Shown here piece after piece: positions 44,802 through 53,664 of a DNA stretch of 64,000 bases. Source of the DNA: an uncultured Lachnospiraceae bacterium (GTDB taxonomy: Bacteria > Bacillota > Clostridia > Lachnospirales > Lachnospiraceae); contig CACWGK010000014.1 of NCBI GenBank assembly GCA_902760415.1, forward strand, positions 1 through 64,000. Reading direction: 5' to 3'. Every line of letters starts with the position of its first letter. Position 1 is the stretch's first letter. The translations under genes were made by a program, and so were the position numbers. The notes beneath the pieces were generated by a model. That model was not told the origin of the DNA, searched no databases, and saw only the letters and a list, made by a program, of their open reading frames with translations.

Positions 44802-45752
44802 TCATTTCCCTTTAGATTTTTTTAGTAATTTTGTAAATGAGCGATTTCTGATAGCGCCCACGATTCCTTCAGGCATATATAGGATTATTACTATAGCTAT
44901 GATACCGAGAATGATGTTCGACCATCCAGGATAATGAGCCAGAAACTCCTGTAGGAATACATATATGACCGAACCAATGATTGGTCCTTCGATGGTTCCG
45001 GAACCACCTATTATAACTATAAATACCATAGAGATAGTCCAGCCGATACTGAAACCACTCTCTGGATAGATTGTACCCTTATTGATAAAAAGAATCGAAC
45101 CAGCAAGTCCGGTAAAGACAGCTGCTATCAGATAGACAACAAACTTAGATCTTCCGATATTTACACCCATGCAGGATGCAGCTGATATATTATCTCTCAT
45201 AGCTGTAAGTCCAAGACCTAGGCGGCTATTTAACAGAAGATATACTACAATAAGTGTCACAAAACATAGGATCAGCGACATAGCATATATCGCATCTATT
45301 CTAGGATAAGGAGATATTGATATGGTCATACCAGCTCCCTGTCCTACATATCCCCAGCTGAGGAAAAAAGTTCCCAGTGCTTCCGCTATAACCCAGGTAG
45401 TTATAGAGAAGTACATTCCTTCCATCTTTAGAAGCAGGAAGGCCAGGAGACTCGAAGTCACTATACAGATTCCAACTCCTATAAGGATACCTGTTCCGAA
45501 GTTCATCTTATAGACAGTCGTAGCCATAGCTATACTATAGCCAGCGATTCCAATAAATGTCTGCTGTCCGAGACTTGTCATACCTGCAAAACCACTCAGC
45601 AGGTTCCACATTTCTCCAAGAGTAATATAGATAAATATCTGCAAGAGATATCGCATCGCATTATTGGAGAAGAGTCCTACCTCACCAAATGTAAAAAGAA
45701 GTAAACCTATAACAACAAATCCAAGTCCCAGGATAATCTTCTTCTTATTCAT
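44802..45752 (-). CDS. Branched-chain amino acid/amide-type ABC permease, LivM-like
   Basis: A 316-residue integral membrane permease of the LivM class. The signature region TAMRDNISAASCMGVNIGRSK sits where LivM proteins contact the ATPase, and GGSGTIEGPIIGSVIYVFLQ closes the core. It heterodimerises with the LivH-like protein whose gene overlaps it by 8 nt. It is the last gene of a five-gene importer operon. Members of this class carry branched-chain amino acids, urea or short amides; the substrate is undetermined. Confidence 0.92.
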   Translation of the reverse strand: MNKKKIILGLGFVVIGLLLFTFGEVGLFSNNAMRYLLQIFIYITLGEMWNLLSGFAGMTSLGQQTFIGIAGYSIAMATTVYKMNFGTGILIGVGICIVTSSLLAFLLLKMEGMYFSITTWVIAEALGTFFLSWGYVGQGAGMTISISPYPRIDAIYAMSLILCFVTLIVVYLLLNSRLGLGLTAMRDNISAASCMGVNIGRSKFVVYLIAAVFTGLAGSILFINKGTIYPESGFSIGWTISMVFIVIIGGSGTIEGPIIGSVIYVFLQEFLAHYPGWSNIILGIIAIVIILYMPEGIVGAIRNRSFTKLLKKSKGK

Positions 45753-46644
45753 CTGCCTTCACCTCCTTCTTAGAAAGTGAACGCTCTCTTCTATCACGAA
45801 GAAATCTTCCCATCAGTTCTCTTGGATTAAATACAAGAATAACTATAAGGAATATGTAGCTGATAAGTCGTCCATAGCTGGCTCCACCAATAACCTGCAT
45901 AAGTCCAAACATTACGCCTGCAAGAAGAGTTCCACGTATATCTCCCAGGCCACTGATAACTACTACAACAAATGCTATCAGAAGATATTCTCCACCTGAA
46001 GTTGGATAGAATGTCCACTTCATACTTACGCATGTACCCGCTACAGCCGATGCTGCAGTTGCTATACCCATTGCGATAGCAAAGGTATGAGCTACATTTA
46101 TACCCGAAAGCTGTGCAGCTTCGGTATCGTCAGCCGTGGCTCTGATGGCACGACCTATATCTGTTTTCTCTAGAAATCTCTTAAGTACGAAGATAAATAC
46201 CGCACATACTATAAGTAGTATGATGTTCAGAAGTGATATATCTATTCCAGCTACTGTAACTACGCTATTACTATAAGATGTAGCCACGTGTCTTGCATCT
46301 GGAGTAAAGAGCATAAGCATTCCATCCTTTAAAATGATGGAAATACCGAAGGTTACCAGAAGCGCCGGCTCAGCTCCTCGCTTCATTCCATGATTAATCA
46401 GTACTCTCTGAAGGGCATATCCAAAGAAGAACATAGTTGGAACTGATACAAAAAGGGTTAGCAGTGGATCTATACCAAGTGCTGTAGTCAGAATAGATGA
46501 CAGAAATGCACCCATTATGATGTATTCACCATGAGCAAGATTCGTAAGCTTAACTATACCAAGTATCAGCGACATACCTAGTCCGATACCTGCATAGATA
46601 CCACCCAGCAATATTCCATTTACCAAAACCTGAACAATATACAT
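45745..46644 (-). CDS. Branched-chain amino acid/amide-type ABC permease, LivH-like
   Basis: A 299-residue permease with about eight membrane helices. It shows GGIYAGIGLGMSLILGIVKL and NLAHGEYIIMGAF near the N-terminus, and RAIRATADDTEAAQLSGINV with GLGDIRGTLLAGVMFGLMQV later, all characteristic of LivH. It starts 11 nt after the ATPase gene and overlaps the LivM gene. Confidence 0.93.
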   Translation of the reverse strand: MYIVQVLVNGILLGGIYAGIGLGMSLILGIVKLTNLAHGEYIIMGAFLSSILTTALGIDPLLTLFVSVPTMFFFGYALQRVLINHGMKRGAEPALLVTFGISIILKDGMLMLFTPDARHVATSYSNSVVTVAGIDISLLNIILLIVCAVFIFVLKRFLEKTDIGRAIRATADDTEAAQLSGINVAHTFAIAMGIATAASAVAGTCVSMKWTFYPTSGGEYLLIAFVVVVISGLGDIRGTLLAGVMFGLMQVIGGASYGRLISYIFLIVILVFNPRELMGRFLRDRRERSLSKKEVKADE

Positions 46645-46655
46645 CTTCTTAATCC

Positions 46656-47390
46656 TTATATACCAAAGTACGCCTTCTTTACTTCCTCTGGATCGAGGCT
46701 GTCTGAATCTCCTTCCAGAGCAACCTTTCCCTTCAGCATTATATATGCATAATCTGTCATGCTGAGAACTCTGTTTGTATCCTGCTCTATCAGGATTATA
46801 GTCGTTCTTTCAGTTTCATTTATCTTCTTAATTGTTGCATAAATATCTTTTACAACAACAGGTGCTAGTCCAAGGGACAACTCATCGAAGAGTATGATCT
46901 TCGGACTAGACATAAGCGCACGTCCTATGGCAACCATCTGTCTCTGTCCACCAGAGAGACTTCCTGCCGGTACATTTGCCTTCTCTTTTAATATAGGAAA
47001 GAGATCATATACCTTCTCGAGATTATCTGATCTCATACTTTTTGCATCTCTACCATGCTTTGCCTTACTGCTTATTCCACCGACCAGAAGGTTGTCCTGC
47101 ACAGACATTCTGTTAAAGCAGTGACCGCCCTGAGGAACAAGACACATACCATAATCCAGCTTTTTCTCAACTGGAACCTTCGTTATATCCTCGCCAGCTA
47201 TACTAACCTTGCCACTGCTAATAGGAGTAAGTCCCATAGCCGCATTCATCAGAGAAGTCTTTCCAGCACCATTTGTTCCTATAAGTCCTATGATAGATCC
47301 TTCAAAGAAGCTCATAGTAACATCAGATACAGCTGTGAAATCTCCATACTTTACGCTGACATTATCAAATTGTAATAATGTACTACTCAT
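46656..47390 (-). CDS. ABC ATPase, LivF-like
   Basis: A 244-residue ATPase with Walker A GTNGAGKTS, signature LSGGQRQMVAIGRAL, Walker B IILFDELSLGLAP and the LivF-type CLVPQGGHCF Q-loop. The Walker B glutamate is followed by Leu-Ser instead of the common Pro-Ser, a small variation. The ATG at 47390 has GGAG nine bases before it and overlaps the stop of the LivG gene by 8 nt. It forms the nucleotide-binding dimer with the LivG-like protein. Confidence 0.92.
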   Translation of the reverse strand: MSSTLLQFDNVSVKYGDFTAVSDVTMSFFEGSIIGLIGTNGAGKTSLMNAAMGLTPISSGKVSIAGEDITKVPVEKKLDYGMCLVPQGGHCFNRMSVQDNLLVGGISSKAKHGRDAKSMRSDNLEKVYDLFPILKEKANVPAGSLSGGQRQMVAIGRALMSSPKIILFDELSLGLAPVVVKDIYATIKKINETERTTIILIEQDTNRVLSMTDYAYIMLKGKVALEGDSDSLDPEEVKKAYFGI

Positions 47391-48111
47391 CTTCACTCAC
47401 TCCAAGATATAACTCTTCAACAATCTTAGACTCTATTACTGACTTTGGTTCGCCTATTATAGCTGACTTACCCTCAGCCATACACATAAGTCTATCTGCA
47501 GACTTAAGCATAGTCTCAAGAATATGTTCTATCCATACTATGGTGAGCTTTTCTTTCTTAAGCTCATCCACAAGATCCATCACTTCCTTTACCTCTAGTT
47601 CCGTAAGTCCGGCAGCAACCTCATCAAGTAGAAGAAGCTTCGGTGCAGAACCTAGAGCACGTGCTATCTCAAGTCTCTTACGATCAAGAAGTGTAAGTTC
47701 TCCAGCTCGAACAGCCTGGCTGTCTTTCATTCCGACTCTCTCGAGAACTTCTATAGCTTTCTTCTCACCATCACGTTTGCTGAGTCCTGCTCCATGCACT
47801 GTAGCAACGAGAACATTTTCCATAACGGTCATCTTCTCAAATGGTCGTGGCACCTGGAAGGTTCTTCCTATCCCCAACGAACATCTAACAAATGGTGGAA
47901 GCTTAGATATATCCTTGCCATCAAAGATTATGTGTCCATCCATGCATTTGATAAGACCTGCAAGAGTATTCAGCATAGTAGTCTTACCGCATCCATTTGG
48001 ACCTATAACGCCAAAAACCTCTCCCTCGACTACGTCGAAGGAAAGGTTATCAAGTACGCGAATATTTGTATAGCCTGAGCTAACATTTTCGAAACTTAAT
48101 ATATTACTCAT
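47383..48111 (-). CDS. ABC ATPase, LivG-like
   Basis: A 242-residue ATPase with Walker A GPNGCGKTT, the LivG-type GIGRTFQVPRPFEKMTVMEN segment and Walker B LLLLDEVAAGLTELE. The signature region reads LTLLDRKRLEIARAL rather than a clear LSGG, as is common in LivG relatives (usually LSYGQQ), but more divergent. The ATG at 48111 has AGGGA upstream; earlier in-frame codons lie within the preceding gene's end. It pairs with the LivF-like subunit. Confidence 0.9.
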   Translation of the reverse strand: MSNILSFENVSSGYTNIRVLDNLSFDVVEGEVFGVIGPNGCGKTTMLNTLAGLIKCMDGHIIFDGKDISKLPPFVRCSLGIGRTFQVPRPFEKMTVMENVLVATVHGAGLSKRDGEKKAIEVLERVGMKDSQAVRAGELTLLDRKRLEIARALGSAPKLLLLDEVAAGLTELEVKEVMDLVDELKKEKLTIVWIEHILETMLKSADRLMCMAEGKSAIIGEPKSVIESKIVEELYLGVSEDE

Positions 48112-48124
48112 ATATATCCCTGAA

Positions 48125-49408
48125 TTATTTTGTAGTAGCATTTCCTGACTGATAGCTACCAGTAAGTGGAATCTCCGGATGAATAGAGTTATCGATAATG
48201 ATAAGCTTCAGCTCACCATTCTCATCTCTCTGCCACTGTCCTCCACAAAGAACTGTTCTGGCAAAAGGAAGTCCATTCATCTCCTGATCATACTTAATAT
48301 GACCAACTATTGTATCTACATCAAGTCCTGCAAGTGAAGCTCTGATATCTTCCTTGTCCATGGACTTTGTATTCTTAAATGTCTGAACTGCAAGTTCAAG
48401 AGCCTCATAAGCATATGCTGTAGGCTGTGGCATAACTCGTCCGTCATTATCAGTTGCATACTGCTCAGCAAGCTTCTCACTTGACATACCAGTAAGTTCT
48501 GAAGTAAATGGATTAGTAGGTGCCCACCAAACCTGAGTCATTATACCATCTGACAGATCACCGAGAGCATTTACATCACTCTCAAGAAGACAACATTTAC
48601 CCATAGTAACTGCGTCTACCTCAACGCCTGCACTAATACAAGCATTGTAGGAGTTCATGAAATCAGGAGGAATATTTGTTCCTGCGATAACGTCTATATC
48701 CTCTGTCTTAAATGTATTAGCAAGACTTGTAAAGTCTGTAGTTCCTGATGGATACTGACCAGGATCTACTACTGTATATCCATCTTCAGCAAGTCTCTTA
48801 ACAAATATATCATGCCAAGCAGTACCATCTGCATCATTTGCGAACAGAAGTCCAACCTTAGCACCTGAATCTATTCCGTGACCAGCAACTGTCCACATAG
48901 CACGCTGTGATTCATACACGTCATCAAGAGTATAGAATGAAAGATATGTCCAGTTGAACTCATCTCTTGAATGAGCTACAGGATCAATTGGAGCCTGTGA
49001 AGCGATACATGGAACTCCATATCTCTCAGCAACCTCAACTACAGGAATAACTGTATTAGGTGTCTGTATAGCAATGATCATATCTACATCATCTTCTTCG
49101 ATAAGCTTCTGAGTCATCTCTGAACACTTATTAGCATCTGACTCTGAATCATATACGATGACTTCGAAATCCATTTCCTTTCCATCTACTGTTATCGGAT
49201 TCTGCTCAACATAGTCAGTAATCTGCTTTACTGCCCAGTCACAGCCTTCACCGTTACCAGCGAGAGGTCCAGTTGTAGGATTAATATATCCTATTCTTAT
49301 TGTATCTTTCTTTGCTGAGTTACCTGCACCACATGCAGTAAGACTAAATGTCATAGCTGATGCAAGAACTAAAGCAGCTGCTCTACGTATCTTTCTTCTT
49401 AAACTCAT
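48125..49408 (-). CDS. ABC transporter substrate-binding lipoprotein (LivK/amide-binding type)
   Basis: A 427-residue exported lipoprotein. The basic N-terminus, hydrophobic helix and lipobox LTAC (Cys26) give membrane anchoring. The mature part is a type I periplasmic-binding fold: IRIGYINPTTGPLAGNGEGC, IIAIQTPNTVIPVVEVAERY and PCIASQAPIDPVAHSRDEF. It is the first gene of the five-gene importer and lies behind a strong promoter. The ligand may be a branched-chain amino acid, but amides and nucleosides are also bound by this class. Confidence 0.92.
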   Translation of the reverse strand: MSLRRKIRRAAALVLASAMTFSLTACGAGNSAKKDTIRIGYINPTTGPLAGNGEGCDWAVKQITDYVEQNPITVDGKEMDFEVIVYDSESDANKCSEMTQKLIEEDDVDMIIAIQTPNTVIPVVEVAERYGVPCIASQAPIDPVAHSRDEFNWTYLSFYTLDDVYESQRAMWTVAGHGIDSGAKVGLLFANDADGTAWHDIFVKRLAEDGYTVVDPGQYPSGTTDFTSLANTFKTEDIDVIAGTNIPPDFMNSYNACISAGVEVDAVTMGKCCLLESDVNALGDLSDGIMTQVWWAPTNPFTSELTGMSSEKLAEQYATDNDGRVMPQPTAYAYEALELAVQTFKNTKSMDKEDIRASLAGLDVDTIVGHIKYDQEMNGLPFARTVLCGGQWQRDENGELKLIIIDNSIHPEIPLTGSYQSGNATTK

Positions 49409-49433
49409 AGTACTACTCCTAATCGTTAGTTAT

Positions 49434-49483
49434 CTTGTTGACACATTTCTGTTATTTTTGTCAGATATTTACACATCAACAAG
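49434..49483 (-). other. Inverted repeat in the leader of the LivK-like gene
   Basis: CTTGTTGA (49434-49441) and TCAACAAG (49476-49483) are exact complements and would close a long hairpin between the promoter and the start codon. It may act as an operator or as a leader RNA structure; no known riboswitch was recognised. Confidence 0.5.
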
Positions 49484-49487
49484 AAGG

Positions 49488-49516
49488 ATTATATGAACAG
49501 TAGTACAAGCCGTCAA
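49488..49516 (-). promoter_or_regulatory. Sigma-A promoter of the Liv-type operon
   Basis: On the minus strand TTGACG (complement of 49511-49516) and TATAAT (complement of 49488-49493) are separated by exactly 17 bp. It lies about 80 bp before the substrate-binding protein gene. Confidence 0.78.
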
Positions 49517-49582
49517 CTACAATTGCCAAGTTAGGCAACAAATTGACACGATTTGGAAATAGGTTTTGACAAAACGTCAACT

Positions 49583-50356
49583 TTATCTTGCGATAGCCTC
49601 TAGCATTTCCTCAAGATTTCTTCTCATAACTGGATGTCTTACTATAAAATGAATCGCCGGCGATTTATTCTTAGATATCATAACCCACTCATTTTCGTGG
49701 ATGAATATCTGTATATTTCTATAATCCAGATCATTTCTAACTATAAGTGAATAGTTCTCATATTTATCCTGAAACTCCTGCGCACTGGACAGATGTTCAA
49801 TATACTCATCATATGTATAGAAGATATCCTTATCATAGAAAAGACCCGACAACGATAGGAACACAGGTTTCTTATCATAATCTATTCTGGAAACTTCAGG
49901 AATATGATCCTCAAGTCTCGAATGCTCCATTATAGAAAGAACTCTATCTCTTTCATTATGGATATAGCTTTGTATCCTCTTTCCGTCTTCAGCGGAAATG
50001 TCATTTCTCCTGAGTATTTTTCTAAGAAGTTCATCAGATATCGTATAAATCGGCGGGGTTGATAGAATATTAGTTCTCTTGCCAGCAGTCTTCATATCTT
50101 CCTTCAGGAACTTCTTTCTCTGCTGATTATTATCCACTCCTATTACGTCTATCATTTTCTCTGATAGATCAATCAGCCCTTCGAACTTACGTCTATAATA
50201 GTCAACTTCAAGTTTATTTTCTGTCATGTAAGAACGATATATATCCTTATTATCAGATAAGCCCTCTGACGTTAGAGCAGCAACATCTGATACCATGAGT
50301 GAATTAATAAATACATCACTATCAGTGCGGTCCAGGTAGTAGAACAAGCCAGTCAA
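49583..50356 (-). CDS. XRE-type regulator, 3' part after a frameshift
   Basis: This 257-codon frame appears to be the C-terminal half of the regulator that begins at 51272, not an independent gene. It has no ribosome binding site and starts (at TTG) inside the end of the first half. Its beginning (TGLFYYLDRTDSDVFINSLM) continues naturally from the first half's NPMNEMI segment if one base is skipped. The sequence holds YYRRKFEGLIDLSEKMIDVI, LSTPPIYTISDELLRKILRR and a hydrophobic-aromatic end (EWVMISKNKSPAIHFIVRHP). Similar C-terminal regions occur in large clostridial proteins with tandem N-terminal HTH domains; the comparison is from memory. Confidence 0.6.
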   Translation of the reverse strand: MTGLFYYLDRTDSDVFINSLMVSDVAALTSEGLSDNKDIYRSYMTENKLEVDYYRRKFEGLIDLSEKMIDVIGVDNNQQRKKFLKEDMKTAGKRTNILSTPPIYTISDELLRKILRRNDISAEDGKRIQSYIHNERDRVLSIMEHSRLEDHIPEVSRIDYDKKPVFLSLSGLFYDKDIFYTYDEYIEHLSSAQEFQDKYENYSLIVRNDLDYRNIQIFIHENEWVMISKNKSPAIHFIVRHPVMRRNLEEMLEAIAR

Positions 50357-51272
50357 TCATCTCATTCATAGGATTGCTGTTTATATTGACTATACGAATA
50401 CGTACACCCTTCTTCAAAACCTGTGCCAGTGACTGAATCAGCTGATCTGATGAAATGTATGTCTTATTCATCTTACTGTTAGACATATTCCAACAGATAT
50501 CCAGGGTTCCTCCCTGCGATTCCTTGATAGTCTTCTGTATAAGGCTTCTCTGTAGTGTAAGAACATCCTCCAGATTGTAGCTTAAGCCACCAGGAAAATC
50601 CCGACTCGAAGCCTCCTCCAGCTCTCTTCCAACATTTGCAGAAGAAACGTATTCATTTAGATTAAACTTATCAAGCTTATGCACGAAGTCATCAACGTAC
50701 CGCTTCATGCTCTCATCATCAGAATAGAGCCAGTTATATAAATGATCATATCTGGCATTTTCATCAGAAACCTCAGTAAGTCTAAGATCCAGCAGCTCTG
50801 CTATAATCTCAAGCTGATATCTCTTAGTAAACTCATTGCAGATAAATCCAGTTATCACTGAAACAAGATCGCCAGGACTAGCTGGATGTCTGGTTCCCGC
50901 CTTGATTCTGGAGATGTAAGATACATCCTTATCTACAGCATCAGCAACATCTCTCAGAGTAATATGAAGTCTATCCATAATTTCCGACAGATTTCTTCTA
51001 AAGCCGTAGAAGTCAAAACTATCGTCTTCATCCTTAAATGCACTCTCTATATCGCGAACTATATCATCCTTCGAACCTTTACCCGTCTTTTCAGCAAGAA
51101 GAATAAAGCCTCTGACTATGGCCTGATACTGCGGACCATTCTTCACAGGAACTCTCTCCCCCGACTTATACCTACTAATAGTAGCCGGAGTAAGACCTGT
51201 CACATCTGATATATCCTTAAAGCTACATCCAAGTTTATTCTTATATTCATTTATAAACTCTGAAAATGTCAT
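50322..51272 (-). CDS. XRE-type regulator with two helix-turn-helix domains, 5' part
   Basis: A 316-codon frame with two HTH motifs: KLGCSFKDISDVTGLTPATI (about residues 13-32) and ITLRDVADAVDKDVSYISRI (about 103-122). A helical region follows, ending in LAQVLKKGVRIRIVNINSNP, where the frame soon stops. The second half lies in another frame directly after, so the intact protein was probably about 560 residues. AGAGG precedes the ATG. Neighbours are the pseudo-AAA gene upstream, separated by a terminator, and the Liv-type importer downstream. Confidence 0.65.
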   Translation of the reverse strand: MTFSEFINEYKNKLGCSFKDISDVTGLTPATISRYKSGERVPVKNGPQYQAIVRGFILLAEKTGKGSKDDIVRDIESAFKDEDDSFDFYGFRRNLSEIMDRLHITLRDVADAVDKDVSYISRIKAGTRHPASPGDLVSVITGFICNEFTKRYQLEIIAELLDLRLTEVSDENARYDHLYNWLYSDDESMKRYVDDFVHKLDKFNLNEYVSSANVGRELEEASSRDFPGGLSYNLEDVLTLQRSLIQKTIKESQGGTLDICWNMSNSKMNKTYISSDQLIQSLAQVLKKGVRIRIVNINSNPMNEMIDWLVLLPGPH

Positions 51273-51283
51273 ATAAAACCTCT

Positions 51284-51315
51284 AAAAGCGGTATCTCATA
51301 TGAGACACCGCTTTT
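51284..51315 (-). terminator. Terminator after the coiled-coil pseudo-AAA gene
   Basis: AAAAGCGGT (51284-51292) pairs with ACCGCTTTT (51307-51315), and an inner TCTCATATGAGA palindrome extends the stem with one mismatch. It separates the gene at 51357 from the regulator that starts at 51272. Confidence 0.8.
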
Positions 51316-51356
51316 TAAGAAATCACATTATCTTTATAGATAGAATATTATACAGC

Positions 51357-52496
51357 TTAGTTAGCATCTTCTGGGAGAAGAGTCTTACTAGCATCTCCAC
51401 CAGCTTCTCTTGCATCACACTTCTCAATAACTTCATCGATTCGAGCAACAAATCTATCGATGTTACCTTCCTCCATAGCCTTGAGGGAAGCTTTAAGCTT
51501 ATCATATACAGCCTTATCAGCCTTGTAACCTCTCTCTTTTACATATCCACGAGCAAAGTGCATCATTCCACGCTCTTTAATCTTATGAATATCTATCAGG
51601 TAGATGAACTCATCAACGATATCATCATTCTCATCAAAGAAGTTAGCCAGAGAATCAATCTCACCTGTAAGGATAACTACATAATCGTTGTTCTCAGGAG
51701 ATGAATCCTTTATAACCTCAACCAGCTTGCCAAATGATACAAGTCCGGCATTCTCTATAATAAGGCATCCACCCTTAAGAGCCTTCAGCTTCTCAAGACC
51801 CATCTTGTTAAGCTGCTTAGCTTTAGTCTTAGCAATCTTATCTGACTTAACGATACCCAGCTCATAGAAGCTTCTTGCGAAGTCTTCGCCGACCTTAACT
51901 GTACCGAATCCATTTCTACCAAGTACGACTACATTCTTAGGCATATCTGGATGCTTAAGAATTGAGTTAATAGCTACGAGAACATCATCCGATGTTGTCT
52001 GTATACGCATATATTTCTTAAGATATGTTGCTTCTGCTGGAAGCTGTCCAAGTGGAACCTCTTCTCCAGTAACAGGATCAGTAACCATCTTAAGTTTTTC
52101 TTCTTTTGCATTAGCAGCTTCTTCTGCCTCTTTCTTACGATCTTCAGCTTCACGCTTTGCTTTACGCTCGGCACGCTTTCTAACTTCTTCCTCGTACTTC
52201 TTCTGTTCTTCAAGCTCGCCCTTACTTATCTTCTCTTCCTTGATTCCTTCTTCATCAGCGATACTTGCGAGAACATCCTCTATAGCCTTCTCAGGTTCCT
52301 TAGCCTTCTCTTCCTTCTCTTCTTCAGCCTTCTCGGTTGTCTCTTCAGCAACTTTTGCTGTTTCCTCCGCTTCCTTCTCGGCTGCTTCGGCCAAGCCTTC
52401 CTCAGTAGTCTCTAGCTGTTCATCAATATCTTTTTTGCCAAACATTTTCTTAAACAGCTTTTTAATGGCATCATAAGCATTTGAAAATGGCTTCAT
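51357..52496 (-). CDS. Coiled-coil protein with degenerate CbbX/SpoVK-like AAA domain
   Basis: A 379-residue protein. Residues 1-20 are basic and amphipathic, and residues 22-135 are a highly charged Glu/Lys/Ala coiled coil. A C-terminal domain follows that tracks the CbbX/SpoVK AAA fold: NVVVLGRNGFGTVKVGEDFA (188-207) replaces Walker A, YELGIVKSD follows as in CbbX, and GGCLIIENAGL (242-252) replaces Walker B. VVILTGEIDSLANFFDEN (273-290) matches the sensor 1 region. The P-loop Lys-Thr and the acidic Walker B pair are lost, so ATP hydrolysis is unlikely. It could be a scaffold or adaptor for an active AAA protein elsewhere. AGGAGG precedes the ATG. Confidence 0.72.
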   Translation of the reverse strand: MKPFSNAYDAIKKLFKKMFGKKDIDEQLETTEEGLAEAAEKEAEETAKVAEETTEKAEEEKEEKAKEPEKAIEDVLASIADEEGIKEEKISKGELEEQKKYEEEVRKRAERKAKREAEDRKKEAEEAANAKEEKLKMVTDPVTGEEVPLGQLPAEATYLKKYMRIQTTSDDVLVAINSILKHPDMPKNVVVLGRNGFGTVKVGEDFARSFYELGIVKSDKIAKTKAKQLNKMGLEKLKALKGGCLIIENAGLVSFGKLVEVIKDSSPENNDYVVILTGEIDSLANFFDENDDIVDEFIYLIDIHKIKERGMMHFARGYVKERGYKADKAVYDKLKASLKAMEEGNIDRFVARIDEVIEKCDAREAGGDASKTLLPEDAN

Positions 52497-52645
52497 CTAT
52501 TCTAGTCCTCCTACTACACCCTAATATGTAAAATGTCGGTAACAACCAAAACCTCTATGCCCTTTTAGTTTATCACAATATGACAGATAATACAAAGATA
52601 ACTTTAGTATTTTCTTAAACTTTTTTAGTATTTTAGCATAACTTC

Positions 52646-52674
52646 TTGATTTTTTTTTCTAAAGCGACTATGCT
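52646..52674 (+). promoter_or_regulatory. Probable promoter of purC
   Basis: TTGATT (52646-52651) and TATGCT (52669-52674) are 17 bp apart, about 65 bp before the purC start. No purine riboswitch was recognised in the short leader. Confidence 0.5.
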
Positions 52675-52738
52675 ATAAATCTATTTGCAACATGGTACTT
52701 TACACATATTAAATATTATAAATAAATGGAGGAACATT

Positions 52739-53611
52739 ATGAAGCCTATTAAAGAAGGAAAAGTTAGGGAAATCTACGATAATGGCGACAGCCTGATTAT
52801 GGTTGCAACTGACCGTATTAGTTGCTATGACGTTATCCTGAAGAACAAGATCAGCAAGAAAGGAACTGTTCTGACTCAGATGTCAAAGTTCTGGTTTGAT
52901 TATACTTCTGACATACTTCCAAATCATATGATATCCGTTGACGTAAAGGATATGCCAGAGTTCTTCCAGAATCCTGATTACGACGGAAACAGCATGATGT
53001 GCAAGAAGCTCACTATGCTCCCTGTTGAATGTATCGTTCGTGGTTATATCACAGGTAGTGGTTGGGCAAGCTACAAGGAAAATGGTACTGTATGCGGTAT
53101 CAAGCTTCCTGAAGGACTTGTTGAAAGTGACAAGCTTCCTGAGGCAATCTACACACCATCAACTAAGGCTGAGATTGGTGATCATGATGAGAACGTATCT
53201 TTCGAGAAGACAGTAGAGATACTTGAGAAGGAGTTCCCAGGCAAGGGTCAGGAATATGCAGAGAAGCTTCGTGACTATACACTTGCTCTTTACAATAAGT
53301 GCGCTGACTACGCTTTAACTAAGGGAATCATTATAGCTGATACAAAGTTCGAGTTCGGACTTGATGAGGACGGAAATATCGTACTTGGTGATGAAATGCT
53401 TACACCAGATTCTTCAAGATTCTGGCCAGCAGATGGTTATGAGCCAGGACATGGTCAGCCATCATTTGATAAGCAGTTTGCTCGTGACTGGCTTAAGTCT
53501 GATGCCAACACAGCAGAGCCAGAGAACTGGGAGCTTCCACAGGATATCGTAGATAAGACTATCGATAAGTACCTCTCAGCTTACTCAATGCTTACAGGTA
53601 AGAGCTTATAA
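52739..53611 (+). CDS. purC: SAICAR synthetase
   Basis: Joins aspartate to CAIR with ATP in de novo purine synthesis. The 290 residues show KPIKEGKVREIYDNGDSLIM at the N-terminus, VKDMPEFFQNP, the ECIVRGYITGSGW motif, the STKAEIGDHDENVSF loop and the late GDEMLTPDSSRFWPAD motif. This longer, yeast/plant-like arrangement occurs in many Clostridia. The ATG at 52739 has GGAGGA six bases upstream. It converges with purE, which acts just before it in the pathway; no other pur gene is in the window. Confidence 0.96.
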   Translation: MKPIKEGKVREIYDNGDSLIMVATDRISCYDVILKNKISKKGTVLTQMSKFWFDYTSDILPNHMISVDVKDMPEFFQNPDYDGNSMMCKKLTMLPVECIVRGYITGSGWASYKENGTVCGIKLPEGLVESDKLPEAIYTPSTKAEIGDHDENVSFEKTVEILEKEFPGKGQEYAEKLRDYTLALYNKCADYALTKGIIIADTKFEFGLDEDGNIVLGDEMLTPDSSRFWPADGYEPGHGQPSFDKQFARDWLKSDANTAEPENWELPQDIVDKTIDKYLSAYSMLTGKSL

Positions 53612-53664
53612 TATCAGAACCTATAATACTAAGTAAAAATATAGAACCGGAAGTAATGATTTTT

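Noticed and set aside
47378..48073. Plus-strand frame of 231 codons across the LivG-like gene
   Set aside because: It is antisense to a conserved ATPase, very rich in Ser/Thr, and has no start signal.
50322..50358. Programmed ribosomal frameshift in the regulator gene
   Set aside because: No slippery heptamer, rare-codon/stop combination or downstream pseudoknot was evident, so a mutation or sequencing error is more likely.
52497..52738. A purine riboswitch in front of purC
   Set aside because: The leader after the likely promoter is only about 60 nt, too short for the known aptamers, and no matching motif was seen.
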